Assembly (NCBI GenBank): GCA_022410635.1
Contig: JAJVDF010000015.1
Coordinates: forward strand, 3,766,273 to 3,830,272
Direction of reading: 5' to 3'
Length of the DNA: 64,000 nt
DNA from: Tretioscincus oriximinensis
Taxonomy: Eukaryota; Chordata; Lepidosauria; Squamata; Gymnophthalmidae
This document shows, one piece after another, positions 21,472 to 32,512 of this stretch (position 1 is its first letter; the number at the start of each line of letters is the position of its first letter). A program made the position numbers and the translations under genes. The notes beneath the pieces were generated by a model. That model did no database searches. It was given only the letters and a program-made list of their open reading frames with translations, and was not told the origin of the DNA.

Positions 21472-23262
21472 GGCTTGTTTGTTTCAAAAACTTTTCTGTG
21501 TCTCTTTTCTTAAAAACAAAAAACCCTGAAGTAGTTCACAGAACAGTAAAATGTCAATAAGACATTTTTAAATGGTAATAAAAGTGGATAAAATCTTTAT
21601 TTGAAACAACGATAAAATAGAAGGTGGCTGGTTAGTTAGATACTTGTCTGTGCCTGCATGAAGATACTGTGGAAGGGTGGAGTCAGAGAGGCTGTTGGCT
21701 GGGGAACCCTAACGTCAAAGGGAAAGGAAATCGAAGAGGAAAAAATTACAGTTCGTAAAACAGAGCCCAAGATGTTTGGAGAAGACTGACAGGAGACACA
21801 TATGTTCAGTCTACGATTAAAATGGGACAAGGTTTAAAACCTGGGATTATCCAAACATTGCATTAGGAATGCCATATAATCTGTGAGCATCTCAACATAA
21901 TCTTGGGATATAGAATATTGGGATACTGGGATAACTTTGTTTCAGAAAAAAGAACTTTGATATTACTTACCTTGTCTGATGCTTTCTTCCATGTTGAAAA
22001 TACCTGGTATTGCGCAAGCATGTTCCAGATATTTTATCACCAGGTGCTGTGTAACAGAAAGCACCAGACCGCTGTGGAACCAGGCCTGTCTCACTTGTTT
22101 TACCATGATATCTAGTGGGGACAGCAAGACTCAAATGCAGGGTCTAAACACGGCAGCTTAGGATATATTTTTCCAGATGCATCCGACCCTATAATCCATC
22201 TTTTGTTAGGAGGCATCAAGGATGAATTCCTCCAGATGTTCCCAAGGTGCAACTCGTGGTTCTTTCCTGCTGATTTGGGCTGCTAGGGTTCAATAATAAT
22301 AAACTGTAGGTGGCAATGTGCAAACATGTCAATATGTCTGAAAATGGTAAAGAGTGAAAACTTAAGAAGACAGAATTATACTCTATGGGAAAACAATAAT
22401 GTGGGAAAACTTCCAAATGTTACATACCATCTGTATTAATTGTTCTTGTTTACTGCCATTGAGTTCAGGCTGACTCCTGTTGACAGATACATGCGCGAAT
22501 TGTCATTCTTCTTTTGAAAAGATGGAAGTCTAATTTTCCTTCATTAGTCCTTTACCTTATTCCCATTTATCAATAAATAGGGGACAACATTGAGACTCAT
22601 TGTAACAACTTGGACAATCTGTTATCAGTGTCTTTTTTTTTTAAAGATACTTTTATCCTCTACTGCTTTTACCAGATTTGGATCTACAAGTGTTTCTTAC
22701 TCTTGAATGTTGTAATGGTAACTAATTAATGTTGGGTTGATATATTGAAGTCTAGTTGAAACTTGCACTGTTCTCTGTGAATAAAAAGTGCACTGCCAGC
22801 AGAAAGCTTTTAAGCTTTGTTTGGGTGTGGTTGACAAAGGTGAATTTTTTGATTCACCTAACAAAGTCATGGATATATTGCTAGATCTTGGAAGAGAACA
22901 CAACACAGGATAGAAATTCCTTTCTTGAAATGCAAAATTTAAGGTTCCGTGAAAGCATTAGGTGCATCTTTCATATACCCCATTCACATTAGTATAAATG
23001 AAAGTGATTTTGATAGCTTCATCTGACCAAGGGGCCTTCTCACATGTTAAAATATGATTTCATTCAGAAGGAAGGGTATGGAAAGGAAGGTCTATTGCTA
23101 TACATGTGGGCTCATCATTGTATTCATAAGACTCATACTTTACATTTCGCTATACTATTCATAGTAAAGATTGTTAAATAAATTTCTGAATATTTGGTTA
23201 GATATCTGTTCTCAAATATGGACTAGGTGGTGGAGTAACCCCCTTTTTCTGCTGTTTTCCAG
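21472..23262. other. AFF1 intron up to the first visible exon, no recognised repeat
   Basis: Nothing recognised until the pyrimidine tract and tandem cagcag acceptor at 23241-23265. Confidence 0.45.
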
Positions 23263-23307
23263 CAGTCTTTCTCCAATGAAGTCCATTGTGTTGAAGAAAT
23301 CTTAAAG
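23263..23307 (+). CDS. AFF1: AFF1 internal exon (VHCVEEILK block), 45 nt
   Basis: Translates as QSFSNEVHCVEEILK in phase 0 at both ends. The acceptor follows a pyrimidine tract (23241-23260) and the donor at 23308 is gtaagt. The acceptor is a tandem cagcag (NAGNAG): using the second AG would start the exon at 23266 and drop the first Gln. The upstream AG was chosen because, as I recall it, the human protein has a Gln at this place. The peptide joins directly to [10 protein letters not shown] of the next exon, a block conserved throughout the AFF family. The preceding large amino-terminal exon is not in the window. Confidence 0.92.
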
Positions 23308-23689
23308 GTAAGTGCATTGCCAATTATAATTGCATGTATTTATTGTGGTGTTTGATAAGCAGGGCTATTGTTTCTACAATAAAGAAATATATTAGTTATT
23401 CTATACTTCTGTCAATTATGAATTCAGAAGTTATTTGTCCATCCAAACCATGACTGTTGCATTGCTGTTATTTATTGATTTTGCTTTGCGGTCATTTCTT
23501 CTTCTATTGACCGGAGTTTTGGAATTTTTGAGAACTTCAAACAAAAGAGAATATCTATTCTTAGAAAGTAAAAGATGACCTGAATCCCATTCAGGGTTCC
23601 CATTCATGACCGTGGGGAACAAGATCATGACTATGTAAGGAGAGTGAGCCAACAAAACAGGAGATGGTTCTTGACTCTACTGTCAACAA

Positions 23690-24445
23690 CGTCAGTCTCC
23701 TTGCTAGCACAGGATTTCCAGCAGGATTTATCTATAGCTCTCTGCAACTTCTGCAGTGGAAGCCTCTATGCAGTGGAATGTTCTTCTCTATGAAATTTAT
23801 CTAGCTGCATCATTGCACATGGTTAGACACATGATGAAGACATATTTATTAGGCTGACCAGATTTACTGAGGCCCAAACTGGGGCAATTAATATTCATGC
23901 AATTTTGTATATTCATAAATATGTAAATCACCCACCAGCATGCATAACCCCTGAAATCCCCATCAGAGAAATCAAGCAAAGCATGTGAGAATCTTTTGAA
24001 ATGCATGAGAAATCAACAAAGTGCATGAAAAATTTTCAAGTGTGTGAGAAATTTGCATTTTTTTATTTTTATTTTACTGAGGGGATGATGCCTTCAGGAA
24101 CTGGACCCAGTTTCCAGAGTCCCCTAGTGGTGGTGCAGTAATTTTTTTTATTAAAAAAATTATTTCTTTTTATTAATTTTTGTAATTTCCTCAGCAAAAA
24201 AAACCCTCGGGGGGGGGGGATTCCCCCCCCCCCCAGGAAGTTGGGGTAAGCACCCAAAAACTGGGTTCCCCTCCAAAGCAGTCATCTAGTCAGCCTATAT
24301 TTATTTGTCATCCTCTTATCTTTAAGGAACTGTTATCTGTTTAGTGGATCCCACTTCAACTGTGCTTATAACACCACTTTTATTGTTAGCTGGCTTGAGA
24401 CCTTTGGGTAAATCCAGGACAACAATACAAATAAATATAGTCAAA
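23690..24445 (+). mobile_element. L2-like LINE 3' end interrupted by a MITE
   Basis: The left piece ends gatgaagacatatttatt (an L2 RT end, MKTYLF). The right piece resumes atatttatttgtcatcctc and reaches the L2 tail cttgagacctttgggtaaat with a caaataaata end. The MITE at 23851-24296 splits it. Confidence 0.6.
23851..24296. mobile_element. MITE with AGGCTGACCAGA-type ends, copy 1
   Basis: 446 bp beginning aggctgaccagat and ending atctagtcagcct, its near complement. ATATTTATT occurs directly on both sides (23842-23850, 24297-24305), giving an 8- or 9-bp target duplication depending on where the end is placed. The interior has a run of 11 G (24209-24219) facing 12 C (24223-24234). A related copy in the opposite orientation lies at 47588-48228. 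Confidence 0.75.
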
Positions 24446-25079
24446 ACATTGATGTGTGCTTTTTGCATGTTCTACTTTCCAATGGTAGCTTTCCTGCATT
24501 AATGTACTCCCTTTTTTTCTATTTTTTTACTATTGCATGATTTATCGCCTCCTTTTTGCATTTGTCGAGGGCTTATCTTGACAAGGAGGGCAGGCTGTAT
24601 GATTCTTTGAATGGCCCCAAGGGAAATGGCTGGAGTAGCAGCCTGAGCATTACCAAAATCTATGGAAAAAATATATGGAAGAAATGGAAAACAGGTCACT
24701 TTCCATGGTGAGCTTGGGTCAAAGGTCTGAGGAACCTTCAGAGGATACCTCAACCTGATGCCTATTAAGAATTCGCCCTTATATGAAAAAAATGGGAACA
24801 AAAACATGCCAACTATAGCTATTCCCCTCTTCAAGTCTATTCCCTAAGGTAAGTTCACTTAACCCATTGCTTGATTGACATTTTAGTTTCCATACTATTT
24901 CTGTGAAACTGACTCTTTAGGTGCTAGTGAATTTAAGTCCCTGAATATAATCCTTGCATAATAGCTGCAAAGACCACAAGCTCAATGGAGCAATAATTAT
25001 CTTTGCCCCTATGTTTGGGGCTCCTTTGTGTCCTGGGGGGAAAAATGGATATGGTTAATTTTCTTAACATTTTTCTTAG
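24446..25079. other. AFF1 intron, no recognised feature
   Basis: Includes a 111-codon minus-strand open frame (24499-24834) without recognisable domain; not supported as a gene. Confidence 0.4.
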
Positions 25080-25166
25080 GAAATGACCCACTCATGGCCA
25101 CCTCCTTTGACAGCCATCCATACTCCTAGCACAGCTGAGCCTTCCAAGTTTCCATTTCCTGCAAAG
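25080..25166 (+). CDS. AFF1: AFF1 internal exon ([16 protein letters not shown] block), 87 nt
   Basis: Twenty-nine codons, phase 0 at both ends, beginning [16 protein letters not shown] and ending [10 protein letters not shown]. The acceptor is ttttcttag (ending 25079) and the donor gtaaaa (25167). This is one of the most conserved AFF-family segments; the [11 protein letters not shown] ending is the AFF1 form, whereas AFF4 reads [12 protein letters not shown] tRNA-derived SINE starts only about 60 bp downstream in the following intron. Confidence 0.95.
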
Positions 25167-25228
25167 GTAAAAAAATGACAACCAGCAAACAAAAAGTTTA
25201 TATTCAAAAGCTAAAAGAAGTATTTCCC

Positions 25229-25626
25229 ACTCCATTGCTCAGTCGCTTAGGAATTCGTCTCTCGCCTGGGAGATCGGGTTTCGAAGCCCTGTGTGGGACG
25301 TGGGGAGGGGTGAGCACCTTCCACTAGCCTGTAGCTCTAGCCAACCCAGCTATTCGAAAGCATGAATTGCAAGCAATTGCAACTGACTGCAAGTAGATAC
25401 ATGGGAACCACCATAGCCTGGTGGGGAAGATAGAATGGAAGCCTTCGGGCAAAATATATACTTGTAAGCCGCTTTGAGTTCCTTTGAAAGGTGAGAAAAG
25501 CGGGGTATAAGAACCAAGTTCTTCTTCTTCTTCTTCTTCTTCTTCTTCTTCTTCTTCTTCTTCTTCTTCTTCTTCTTCTTCTTCTTCTTCTTCTTCTTCT
25601 TCTTCTTCTTCTTCTTCTTCTTCTTC
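25229..25626 (+). mobile_element. tRNA-derived SINE with Bov-B-like tail and (TTC)36
   Basis: The head has pol III box-like sequences (attgctcagtcgc; gggtttcgaagccc), then the body tgtagctctagccaacccag and gaattgcaagcaattgcaac. The tail cttgtaagccgctttgag resembles Bov-B LINE 3' ends, as in Sauria-type SINEs. The end is an uninterrupted TTC tract of 36 units (25519-25626). Confidence 0.85.
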
Positions 25627-25934
25627 ACTTGGAACTTGAAGGTGTCAGTTTAACTAAGGATTTCAAAACGATACTTCCAAGTAGAAACGGGACAAAGCTG
25701 ATGTTCTGCTTCTACTTGCATAGATTTCAAGAGAGTGTGTCTATCGTTATCTGTTTATACTTGGTTATGGTTTTATATCATTTTTGTGCATTTTACATTT
25801 TTGTGTAAAATAAGCACAAAAATAAAATTTTGCAAAAACAAAATTACAAAAATCGAAAGACAATTTATAGTTGGGCATATATTTTGCAATCATAATTTGT
25901 TGTTAGTCTCTCTCTTTAAGACTGTGTAGTAAAA
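25627..25934. other. AFF1 intron, no recognised feature
   Basis: A+T-rich, nothing recognised. Confidence 0.4.
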
Positions 25935-26165
25935 TTTGGGATTATCCTAGAAGTCACTCCCAGAGGAGGAGGTGCTGGGAGCAGCCTGGATAACTTCTAG
26001 ATAGGACTAGTTAAATTCATGGAAGACAGGTTTATCAGTGGCTATTAGGATAGAAAAACAGACACAGCTCCTGAAACACTATTTGCAAGAAGTTAAGTTA
26101 CTCAAATCAAGAACAAGTCTCAAGTCTGCTGTGACCCCATTCAGCAGGGTTCCTCTTACGTTCTC
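25935..26165 (+). mobile_element. CR1 LINE 3' end (diverged)
   Basis: cagcctggataacttctagat, ggctattaggatag, actatttgcaagaag, gaccccattcagcagggtt and cctcttacgttctc in CR1 order. Confidence 0.65.
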
Positions 26166-26495
26166 TTATGAAGAAGAAGGAGGAGGAGAACAAGAACTAG
26201 GTTCTTATACCCTGTTTTTCTCACCTTTCAAAGGGACTCAAAGCGGCTTACAAGAGTATTTTTGCCTGAAGGCTGACATTCTATCTTCCCCAAAAGGCTG
26301 TGTTGGTTCCCATGTATCTATATGCAGTCAGTTGCAATTTCTTGCAAATCATGCTTTCAAATAGCTGGGCTAGCTAGAGCTACAGGCTAATGGAAGGTGG
26401 TCACCCCTCCTCATGTCCAACACAGGGTTTTGAAATGTGATCTCCCAGATGAGAGACGGATTCCTTAGCGACTGAACTATCCCGTGCCTGAGTGA
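26166..26495 (-). mobile_element. tRNA-derived SINE with Bov-B-like tail
   Basis: The reverse complement of the 25229 family: a degenerate GAA-rich end at 26168, then gcggcttacaag, gcagtcagttgcaatttc, agagctacaggctaatgg and the head near 26480. Confidence 0.8.
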
Positions 26496-26754
26496 TCCGT
26501 TGCCATCGTGCATGGCAATCCCAGCATAGCCCCAGGATACAGGAATTAACTCCTGCAATAATGTTACTGGGGTAAAATCAACTCCCAATCCAGGTTTGCA
26601 GACATAGCAAGAGGAGTAACCTTGTCTGGAAGTCTGTTCACGTGATGTGCCATCTTTGGAGTAGCATCTGCAAGGCCAAACAAACCTAAAATGGCAGCAA
26701 TTGTGGACTTGCAGATATTTTGTGGGGTCAAGGTACCTGAATGGATGTATCATG

Positions 26755-27080
26755 CCATTACAAGTGGAATTATCCATACTGGTGGTAGCTAGCAGCCTGG
26801 GTAGCTTTAAGACAGGATTAGATAGGTTCATGGACACCAAGGGTATAAAGAGCTACTATGGTGGATCTTTTGAGACTGCCTCCGGGATGGAGCAACAGGC
26901 AATACTCATGAAATACCATTTCTGGGGAGTCAAGAACAGGTGAAAATTTTGCCTTCTTCTGTTGAGACTGCCCAGGTGCAATTGGTAGGCCTCCGTGTGA
27001 CACAGAATGCTGGACCAGATGGATTCTGGCCTGATTCACCAAGGCTCCTTTTATGTTCTTAAGTTCTTATGTTTTTATGG
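26755..27080 (+). mobile_element. CR1 LINE 3' end
   Basis: gtggtagctagcagcctggg, aggttcatggacacc, ggatggagcaacaggc, actgcccaggtgcaatt, gctggaccagatggattctgg and the end ttatgttcttaagttcttatg. Confidence 0.8.
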
Positions 27081-27701
27081 TAAGTGTTTCTGCCTGCCTC
27101 ACACTATAGCCCGCCTAGCTGGACAAGAAACAATAATTCAGAAGCAGGTTACTCTGGAATCAAACATAAAAAATATCAAGCGATGTCTGGGACAGACTAA
27201 ATATCTTCTCAGCTTTTTCACGAAGGTTTTGAAATATCTTTTTAATTTCTTTACTTTGCAGATTTCTTTAATTTCTTTAATTTTCAAAGTGCAATATACA
27301 ATTTTAAACCAAATAAACTGATGTAAATTCAGTTTGTTCCTTTATTTCTTCCCCATCCCCCATTTAATGTTTCATTTTAAAAGGCAAAGTTCCTTGGGGA
27401 AATTTCAAAATTACTATATTGCCTTAATATAAATTTATAGAATAGTTACATAAGGTAATTTACTATAGATGGGGGAACTGCAGTTCAGGGATATTGACTA
27501 AAATTGTTTTAATTACTTTATAGCAGAGGTGTCCAAATAGTAATCTTCCAGATGTTCCTGAAGTACAACTCCCAGTATCCCACTTGGTTCATTAAATGGA
27601 ATGGAAGCGTAGTTCTGGAAATTGAAATCTTAATGTACAGCGTAGTATTTTAATTTATAATGCTATTCTGAAAGTATCATCTTTTGCTTTTTTCCCCCTA
27701 G
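27081..27701. other. AFF1 intron, possible old hAT-like piece
   Basis: About 27530-27590 (aggtgtccaaatag, cttccagatgttcctgaagt, acaactcccagtatccc) resembles a common hAT-derived repeat end. It is too short and diverged to classify firmly. Confidence 0.3.
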
Positions 27702-27738
27702 GAAACCCAGCATAGTGGATCAGTCATACAAAGCCAGA
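27702..27738 (+). CDS. AFF1: AFF1 internal exon, 37 nt
   Basis: Codes ETQHSGSVIQSQ plus the first base of a Lys codon, so it starts in phase 0 and ends with one base over. The acceptor is tttcccccctag (ending 27701), preceded by a long pyrimidine tract, and the donor is gtaagt (27739). The sequence is less conserved than its neighbours but similar in length and polar character to the matching human segment. Splicing to 31428 restores the frame (A+AA = Lys). Confidence 0.85.
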
Positions 27739-30462
27739 GTAAGTAAGAGCTCTGTAATAAAGCTGCAGATGACGACTTTAATAAAGCACACTCTATTTCT
27801 GTGTTACAGTGGACATTTCATGGAAATTTTCATTCAGACTCCATTGGCCCTGTCCTGGTAACCACTTGTCCTGGTTTAAAAACTACATAAACAGCTCACC
27901 CCACCTTCACCCATGCCTGTCCAAACCTGCACCCAATTTTAAAATTGTGGACTTTTAACAATGTTAAAAGCCTCCAAGTTCTAAACTATGGCTGTGATCC
28001 ACCATCCTTTTAGACCTCCCATACCATCTCCCCTCCTTGCTCCTCCCATCTTCCCTGTTACCCGCCTCCCCAAGCATATGGTCCCTCCCACTTCCCTCCC
28101 TGGCTTCTCTCTTCCTCCCTGCTTCCCACAGACCTAACCCCCACTTACCTTTACATGAGCTGACCATGGCCTGTGCATGCCAGGAAAAGGCTCAGGAGTC
28201 TTTTCTGGCATACCCATGACATCATGCAGTATGTAGACCTTGTGCACTCTCCTGGAAAAGGAATGTGTGACAATATGGAAGTGCCAGAACAGCCCCCTGA
28301 GGTTCTGCTTGGCGTGCTCAGGTTGTTCCCGACTTTCCCAACACACTGCCAGCCTGCAGGCCACGTAATAATTAAAGGAAAGGAAGAGGAGGAAGGAGAG
28401 GAGAGGGGCAGAGTGGGGAGGAGAAGCTTGGAATGGGAGAGGAAAGGAACAAGGCGAGGGGGGACAGAGTTGTTTTTCTGGGAAGGACCCCTCAAATCTT
28501 GGGTTTTTCTGGCCAATCTTGGGGTGTGGTAACACTAATGTGATTGTACATGTCAATGAATATGTTTCTACATTTTCGAATTGATTTGCAAACAAAGGAG
28601 AATTTCAGAGGGAAATTGATAGTTGGAATTAATGTTGGCACAGGTGTTTGGAGCCACAGTTGGCAGTGAAGTCTCCAGCAGTGCCTTAAGTAATCTAAAA
28701 TTCTCATATTACTTGACCAGATTTACAAGACATATGCAGTAATGTGCTTGCTCCTGCCCTAAGTCAGATTTAGTGCAAAGCTCCCTAGTATTGTGGCTGT
28801 TGAAAGTGGGATTCTTACTAAGGCCTTCTATGGTTCCTTTAAGACCACCTATAGGAAGATGTAAAAAACTCTGCTCTGAAACCACTTTTATACTGATTTT
28901 CCAAGTTTCAAACCAATATCCATTTTGTGACTAATACTATACTATATTTTCTCAGCCTTCCAAAGTATTTGGCAGTCCTGATCTAAAATGCAGGATTAGA
29001 ATTCCTTGAATCGTAACAGAAAGGTTACAATCGCCTGGTGTTTTGACCTGAAAATAACCACTATAATCAGCCATGCCTATGTTGGCTAAGGATAATAGTA
29101 ATTACAGTCCAGACTGTCTGAAGATTGCTATGACCTTCTCAGTTTGGCTGTGTTCATACATCTAGTAAAAAGGCACTTCTAACGATGTCGACACAATAGC
29201 ATGCAGCCATCATGTTCTTTCATTTATGGTTTTTTCTGCCTGGAATGTTCTTGAGAGAGGGGAAGGGCAGGCTGGCTTGTGCTTCTTTAAACCTTATCTA
29301 GGCTTCTTCAGAGGTTGATTGTTTTGCTTTTCCTGTACGTGAGCACATCCTTTATCCCCTAATTGGTTACAGGAGCATCTTGGCTCCCGTAAAAGACATC
29401 GGAGAGACTTGTACTGAAAATTAAACATGAATTAAACAGTTGCATTACCAAAGTCACTGTTAAGTTTCATAACATGTTTGAATAATAAGTATCACTTCAT
29501 GGATTGTTCTCTCAGGGTACTGAGCTATAAATCTGCATATTTGATTATATGCAGTATAATTCATCAGTGGGAAACCTTTTTTCTTCTTCCTCCTGAGGAC
29601 CATATCCCTTCCCCCCGTCCAGGTCCCTTCCCCTTCCAGGCTCCTCCCCCACCTGGGCCCACACACCCCAGGGAACAGTAGAGGCAGTGAGCCCCAGCAG
29701 CCTTGTCTTCCCCTACCTTATCCCCTCTCTGGCAAGCGAAGAAGCACTCATCTCCACGGGGCAGGGAAGGATGCTTCTGCTGTTAGAGCTCCTTTGCTGC
29801 TGCCAACCTCCTCCACTTCACTGGGCACCTTCATGGCCACCACGCTTGCCTCAAATGGTGAGGCTGGTAAGCCCTGCACTTCAGTCCAGCAGCCTCGTCT
29901 TTCCCCACCTCAGGAAGGTGAGTGTGCGAGGATAGGTGAGGCGAGGAAAGACAAGGGTGCAGTTTGCCAACCTGACCCATCCCTGGCTGGCCCTATTTTA
30001 TTTTAAATTGCATGGCACTCATAGCCATGAGGGGAGGGTGGGGATTCAGTGGGCAGGGCCAGGAAACATTGCAGAGCGGATCAAAGGGCTCCACAGTCCA
30101 CTCCTGGCTCTTGGGCCTCACTTTCCCCACTCCTGTTATAAGTCAAAGAACCAACGTTGTTAGTCTGGATCGGAAAACAAGGGTGCTAGTGTAGGGTTGC
30201 CATGTAGGGACCCCGAACATTAGGATGCTTCTTGGGAATTTGGACTAACTTATGGATTTTGAAGGAAGCCCACTATTTTTTTTCCTAAATTTTATTTCCA
30301 GAATGTTATTAGATTTTGCCCAAACAAATTTACACAGTTACCTTTTACATTTACACATAGAAAATAAAATCTACACATATCTTTGCCAATTCATTCACAA
30401 TATTTAGACAAAATAATTTTACAGACTCTTTATAAACCTTTTATTAAGTCATTAATCAAAAA
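27739..30462. other. AFF1 intron with pyrimidine-rich and G+C-rich stretches
   Basis: 28010-28140 is a C/T-rich stretch (ccctcc repeats). 29580-30130 is noticeably richer in G+C than its surroundings and contains an imperfect internal repeat (cagcagccttgtcttcccc at 29696 and cagcagcctcgtctttcccc at 29888). Near 30194 there is a tagggttgcc end like that of the 13630 MITE. No coding region or promoter is supported. Confidence 0.4.
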
Positions 30463-30648
30463 GCCATAGCTTTTGTTGTTTTCTCCACAACAGAAACCAT
30501 GTGACGTATGTGGAGCTCAGAGAGTTCTAAAGAACTGGGACTGGTTCCAGGTCACCCAGCTATCTTCATGGAGGACTATGGAATTGAACCAGAAGTCTAC
30601 CAGATAGGATTCCAACACTCTAACCACTACACCAATCTGGCTTCCCAT
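30463..30648 (-). mobile_element. tRNA-derived SINE (L2-tailed family), head and body
   Basis: On the minus strand, tggtgtagtggttagagtgt (A box) and ggttcaattcc (B box), followed by gatagctgggtgacctgg and gttgtggagaaaacaac. The L2 tail is not evident in this copy. Confidence 0.7.
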
Positions 30649-30910
30649 GCCAAAAATTAAACTATGGTCTTCTGCATATAAAACTGATGCTAAATTTATT
30701 TGATTATTTAAGAATTTATTTAAGGTTTCATGACGTATATATAATATACCTCTTCTTCCCTTACTGGCAAGGTAACACTTGGAAGTTTCTAAGTTATCAA
30801 AAGCCTGGGTGAAGAGTTAGCGTATGTACACCACAGTCTGGGAGTAACCATAGAAAAGACCCTTTTACATTTCCCTGCCCCAGGGATTTCTGAGAGAGAA
30901 GAAACTATAA

Positions 30911-31340
30911 CTAGGGCCACAATCCCACGACATGGTTTGCCTCGCTATTTCTTTTAAAATGCGTTCACCATTCTTCCCCACGCTGCTCCCCCTAAGGCAT
31001 TGCTGAGCTTGCTTTGCTACAATTCCCAGCATTCTCCATGAACCTTCCTACAATTCCCAAGCATACTCTGCAAGCCACGAACCAATGAACTTTCACGTCT
31101 TGCCCCAAAGTCTCACGAGATTTACCAAGTCCACATTGCTAAATATCCCAACAATATTTTTATTGAGATTTTACAAAATGTTCACTGCTGAGTCACACAA
31201 ATTACAGTCGCTAAGAAATTCCATGACATCTGATCTTTTTAGAGAATGGATCGCTGTACATGCTTGCCTTTGTGGGGCGGATTAAAGATGTTGCAACGAA
31301 CTTGGTAGAAATCATGCATGGGGATATGGCCTACGCTAGA
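30911..31340. repeat. Unclassified dispersed repeat, copy 2
   Basis: Pairs with 536-950 in the same orientation. It ends about 90 bp before an AFF1 exon (31428). Confidence 0.6.
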
Positions 31341-31427
31341 TCTGTTTACTTCATACAAGGCCATGCAATCCTAACGTTTAAGTATTTTTTAGCATGAGGA
31401 ATTTATATATTGTGTTTGTTTTCACAG

Positions 31428-31479
31428 AACACTATGATGCACCTACTAAAACCTTGTCCATTTCTCAGCAAGGAAAGTC
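31428..31479 (+). CDS. AFF1: AFF1 internal exon, 52 nt
   Basis: Completes the Lys codon from the previous exon and then reads HYDAPTKTLSISQQGK plus two bases of a Ser codon. The acceptor is gttttcacag (ending 31427) and the donor gtaagt (31480). It aligns with the human segment containing QYDTSSKTHSNSQQG, as I recall it. An unclassified dispersed repeat (about 30911-31340) lies just upstream. The downstream intron is 17.4 kb, the longest complete one in the window. Confidence 0.87.
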
Positions 31480-32024
31480 GTAAGTAATTGTGCTGTTTTT
31501 CTATTTTGATGGAGATATTTCATTGGAGAAACTGGTTATAATTCGAAACATTTAGTACTGCCTATCGCTGAAGCCAGGGTGCTTATGTTTATGCTTTGGG
31601 CTGACAATCCATGTTTATGCTGCTTGGAATCCAATATAGAACATACTCATTTTTCTTCCAGTACACTTTTTTTTCAACAGCTTGAATGAAAGTTGATAGT
31701 TTGTTTTTTAATTCCTTCTCTTTTGTATATTAATATCTAAGATGCAGCTTATGTAGTAAAAGAGCATCAAAGTAAAACCAAAAACAATTTAAAAGAGATT
31801 GGCTTGTATATTTTTGAGGCAATACAGGATCCCTCAGAAATAAACTCTTGTGGGTTGTTGTTGTTTTTTTAGAATAAACTTGTTAGGCATGTGTGGGCTG
31901 CAGTTTGTTGAATACAAGATGTTTTCAGGGGCTTGAGTTTGTGAGTTATCTTACTTTAGAAGTCTGGGTACTCCCCAATACTTGCAACAAGACACAAATA
32001 AGTGGGGACAGAAGAGCATAAGAA
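31480..32024. other. AFF1 intron, no recognised feature
   Basis: A+T-rich, nothing recognised. Confidence 0.4.
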
Positions 32025-32200
32025 CTTACCTAATCCAGGCAGCTAGCTGCCACAACCTCTTCTGGAAGTAAATTACACAGGCCAATGATCCGTTGGGTGA
32101 AAAAAAATACTTTCCTTTGTTTGTTCTCTCTCTGCTCATCAATTTCAAGGAATGCCCCCAGTCCTATTGTTGTGTAATAGAGAAAAACATCTTTTTGCCA
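32025..32200 (-). mobile_element. CR1 LINE fragment, minus arm of inverted pair
   Basis: caggcagctagctgccacaa, ggaagtaaattacacaggcc, aatgatccgttgggtg, aaatactttcctttg and gtgtaatag are the upstream half of the CR1 3' region on the minus strand. Confidence 0.75.
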
Positions 32201-32229
32201 GAAGCATGGCCGGTGATATTATTATCTTC

Positions 32230-32512
32230 TTTGAAGCTGGTAATAGGAAATGTTAGGATGACAAGGGGGATGTGTCTTTTTTCACCCAGAGGAACATTAG
32301 TCTGTGAGCTTTTCTGCAGAGAGATGATAATAACAAACCATCTGGACAATGTCTCAGTGCCTAGTAGAATGGAGCAGGTGAAGGTTTTGCCTTTGGCTTC
32401 TGATTGGGATTCCCAGAANCAACTGATCAGTCATAGTGTGAAAAAAGATGCTGGACTAGTTAGGCTGTGACCCAATTCAGCAAGTCTCCTCTTGGGTTCT
32501 TATGTGCTGTTC
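32230..32512 (+). mobile_element. CR1 LINE fragment, plus arm of inverted pair
   Basis: ttttttcacccagagg, agtagaatggagcaggtga, gctggactagttaggctgtg and agcaagtctcctcttgggttc. It lies head to head with 32025-32200. Confidence 0.75.

Noticed and set aside
24499..24834. 111-codon minus-strand open frame
   Set aside because: No recognisable domain; lies in an intron without splice or repeat support.
25350..25628. Open frames of poly-Lys (minus) and poly-Leu (plus)
   Set aside because: They are translations of the (TTC)36 SINE tail and have no gene context.
29580..30130. G+C-rich stretch as a CpG-island promoter
   Set aside because: It lies deep in an intron, is more C/T- and G/A-skewed than CpG-rich, and has no exon or TATA-like context.
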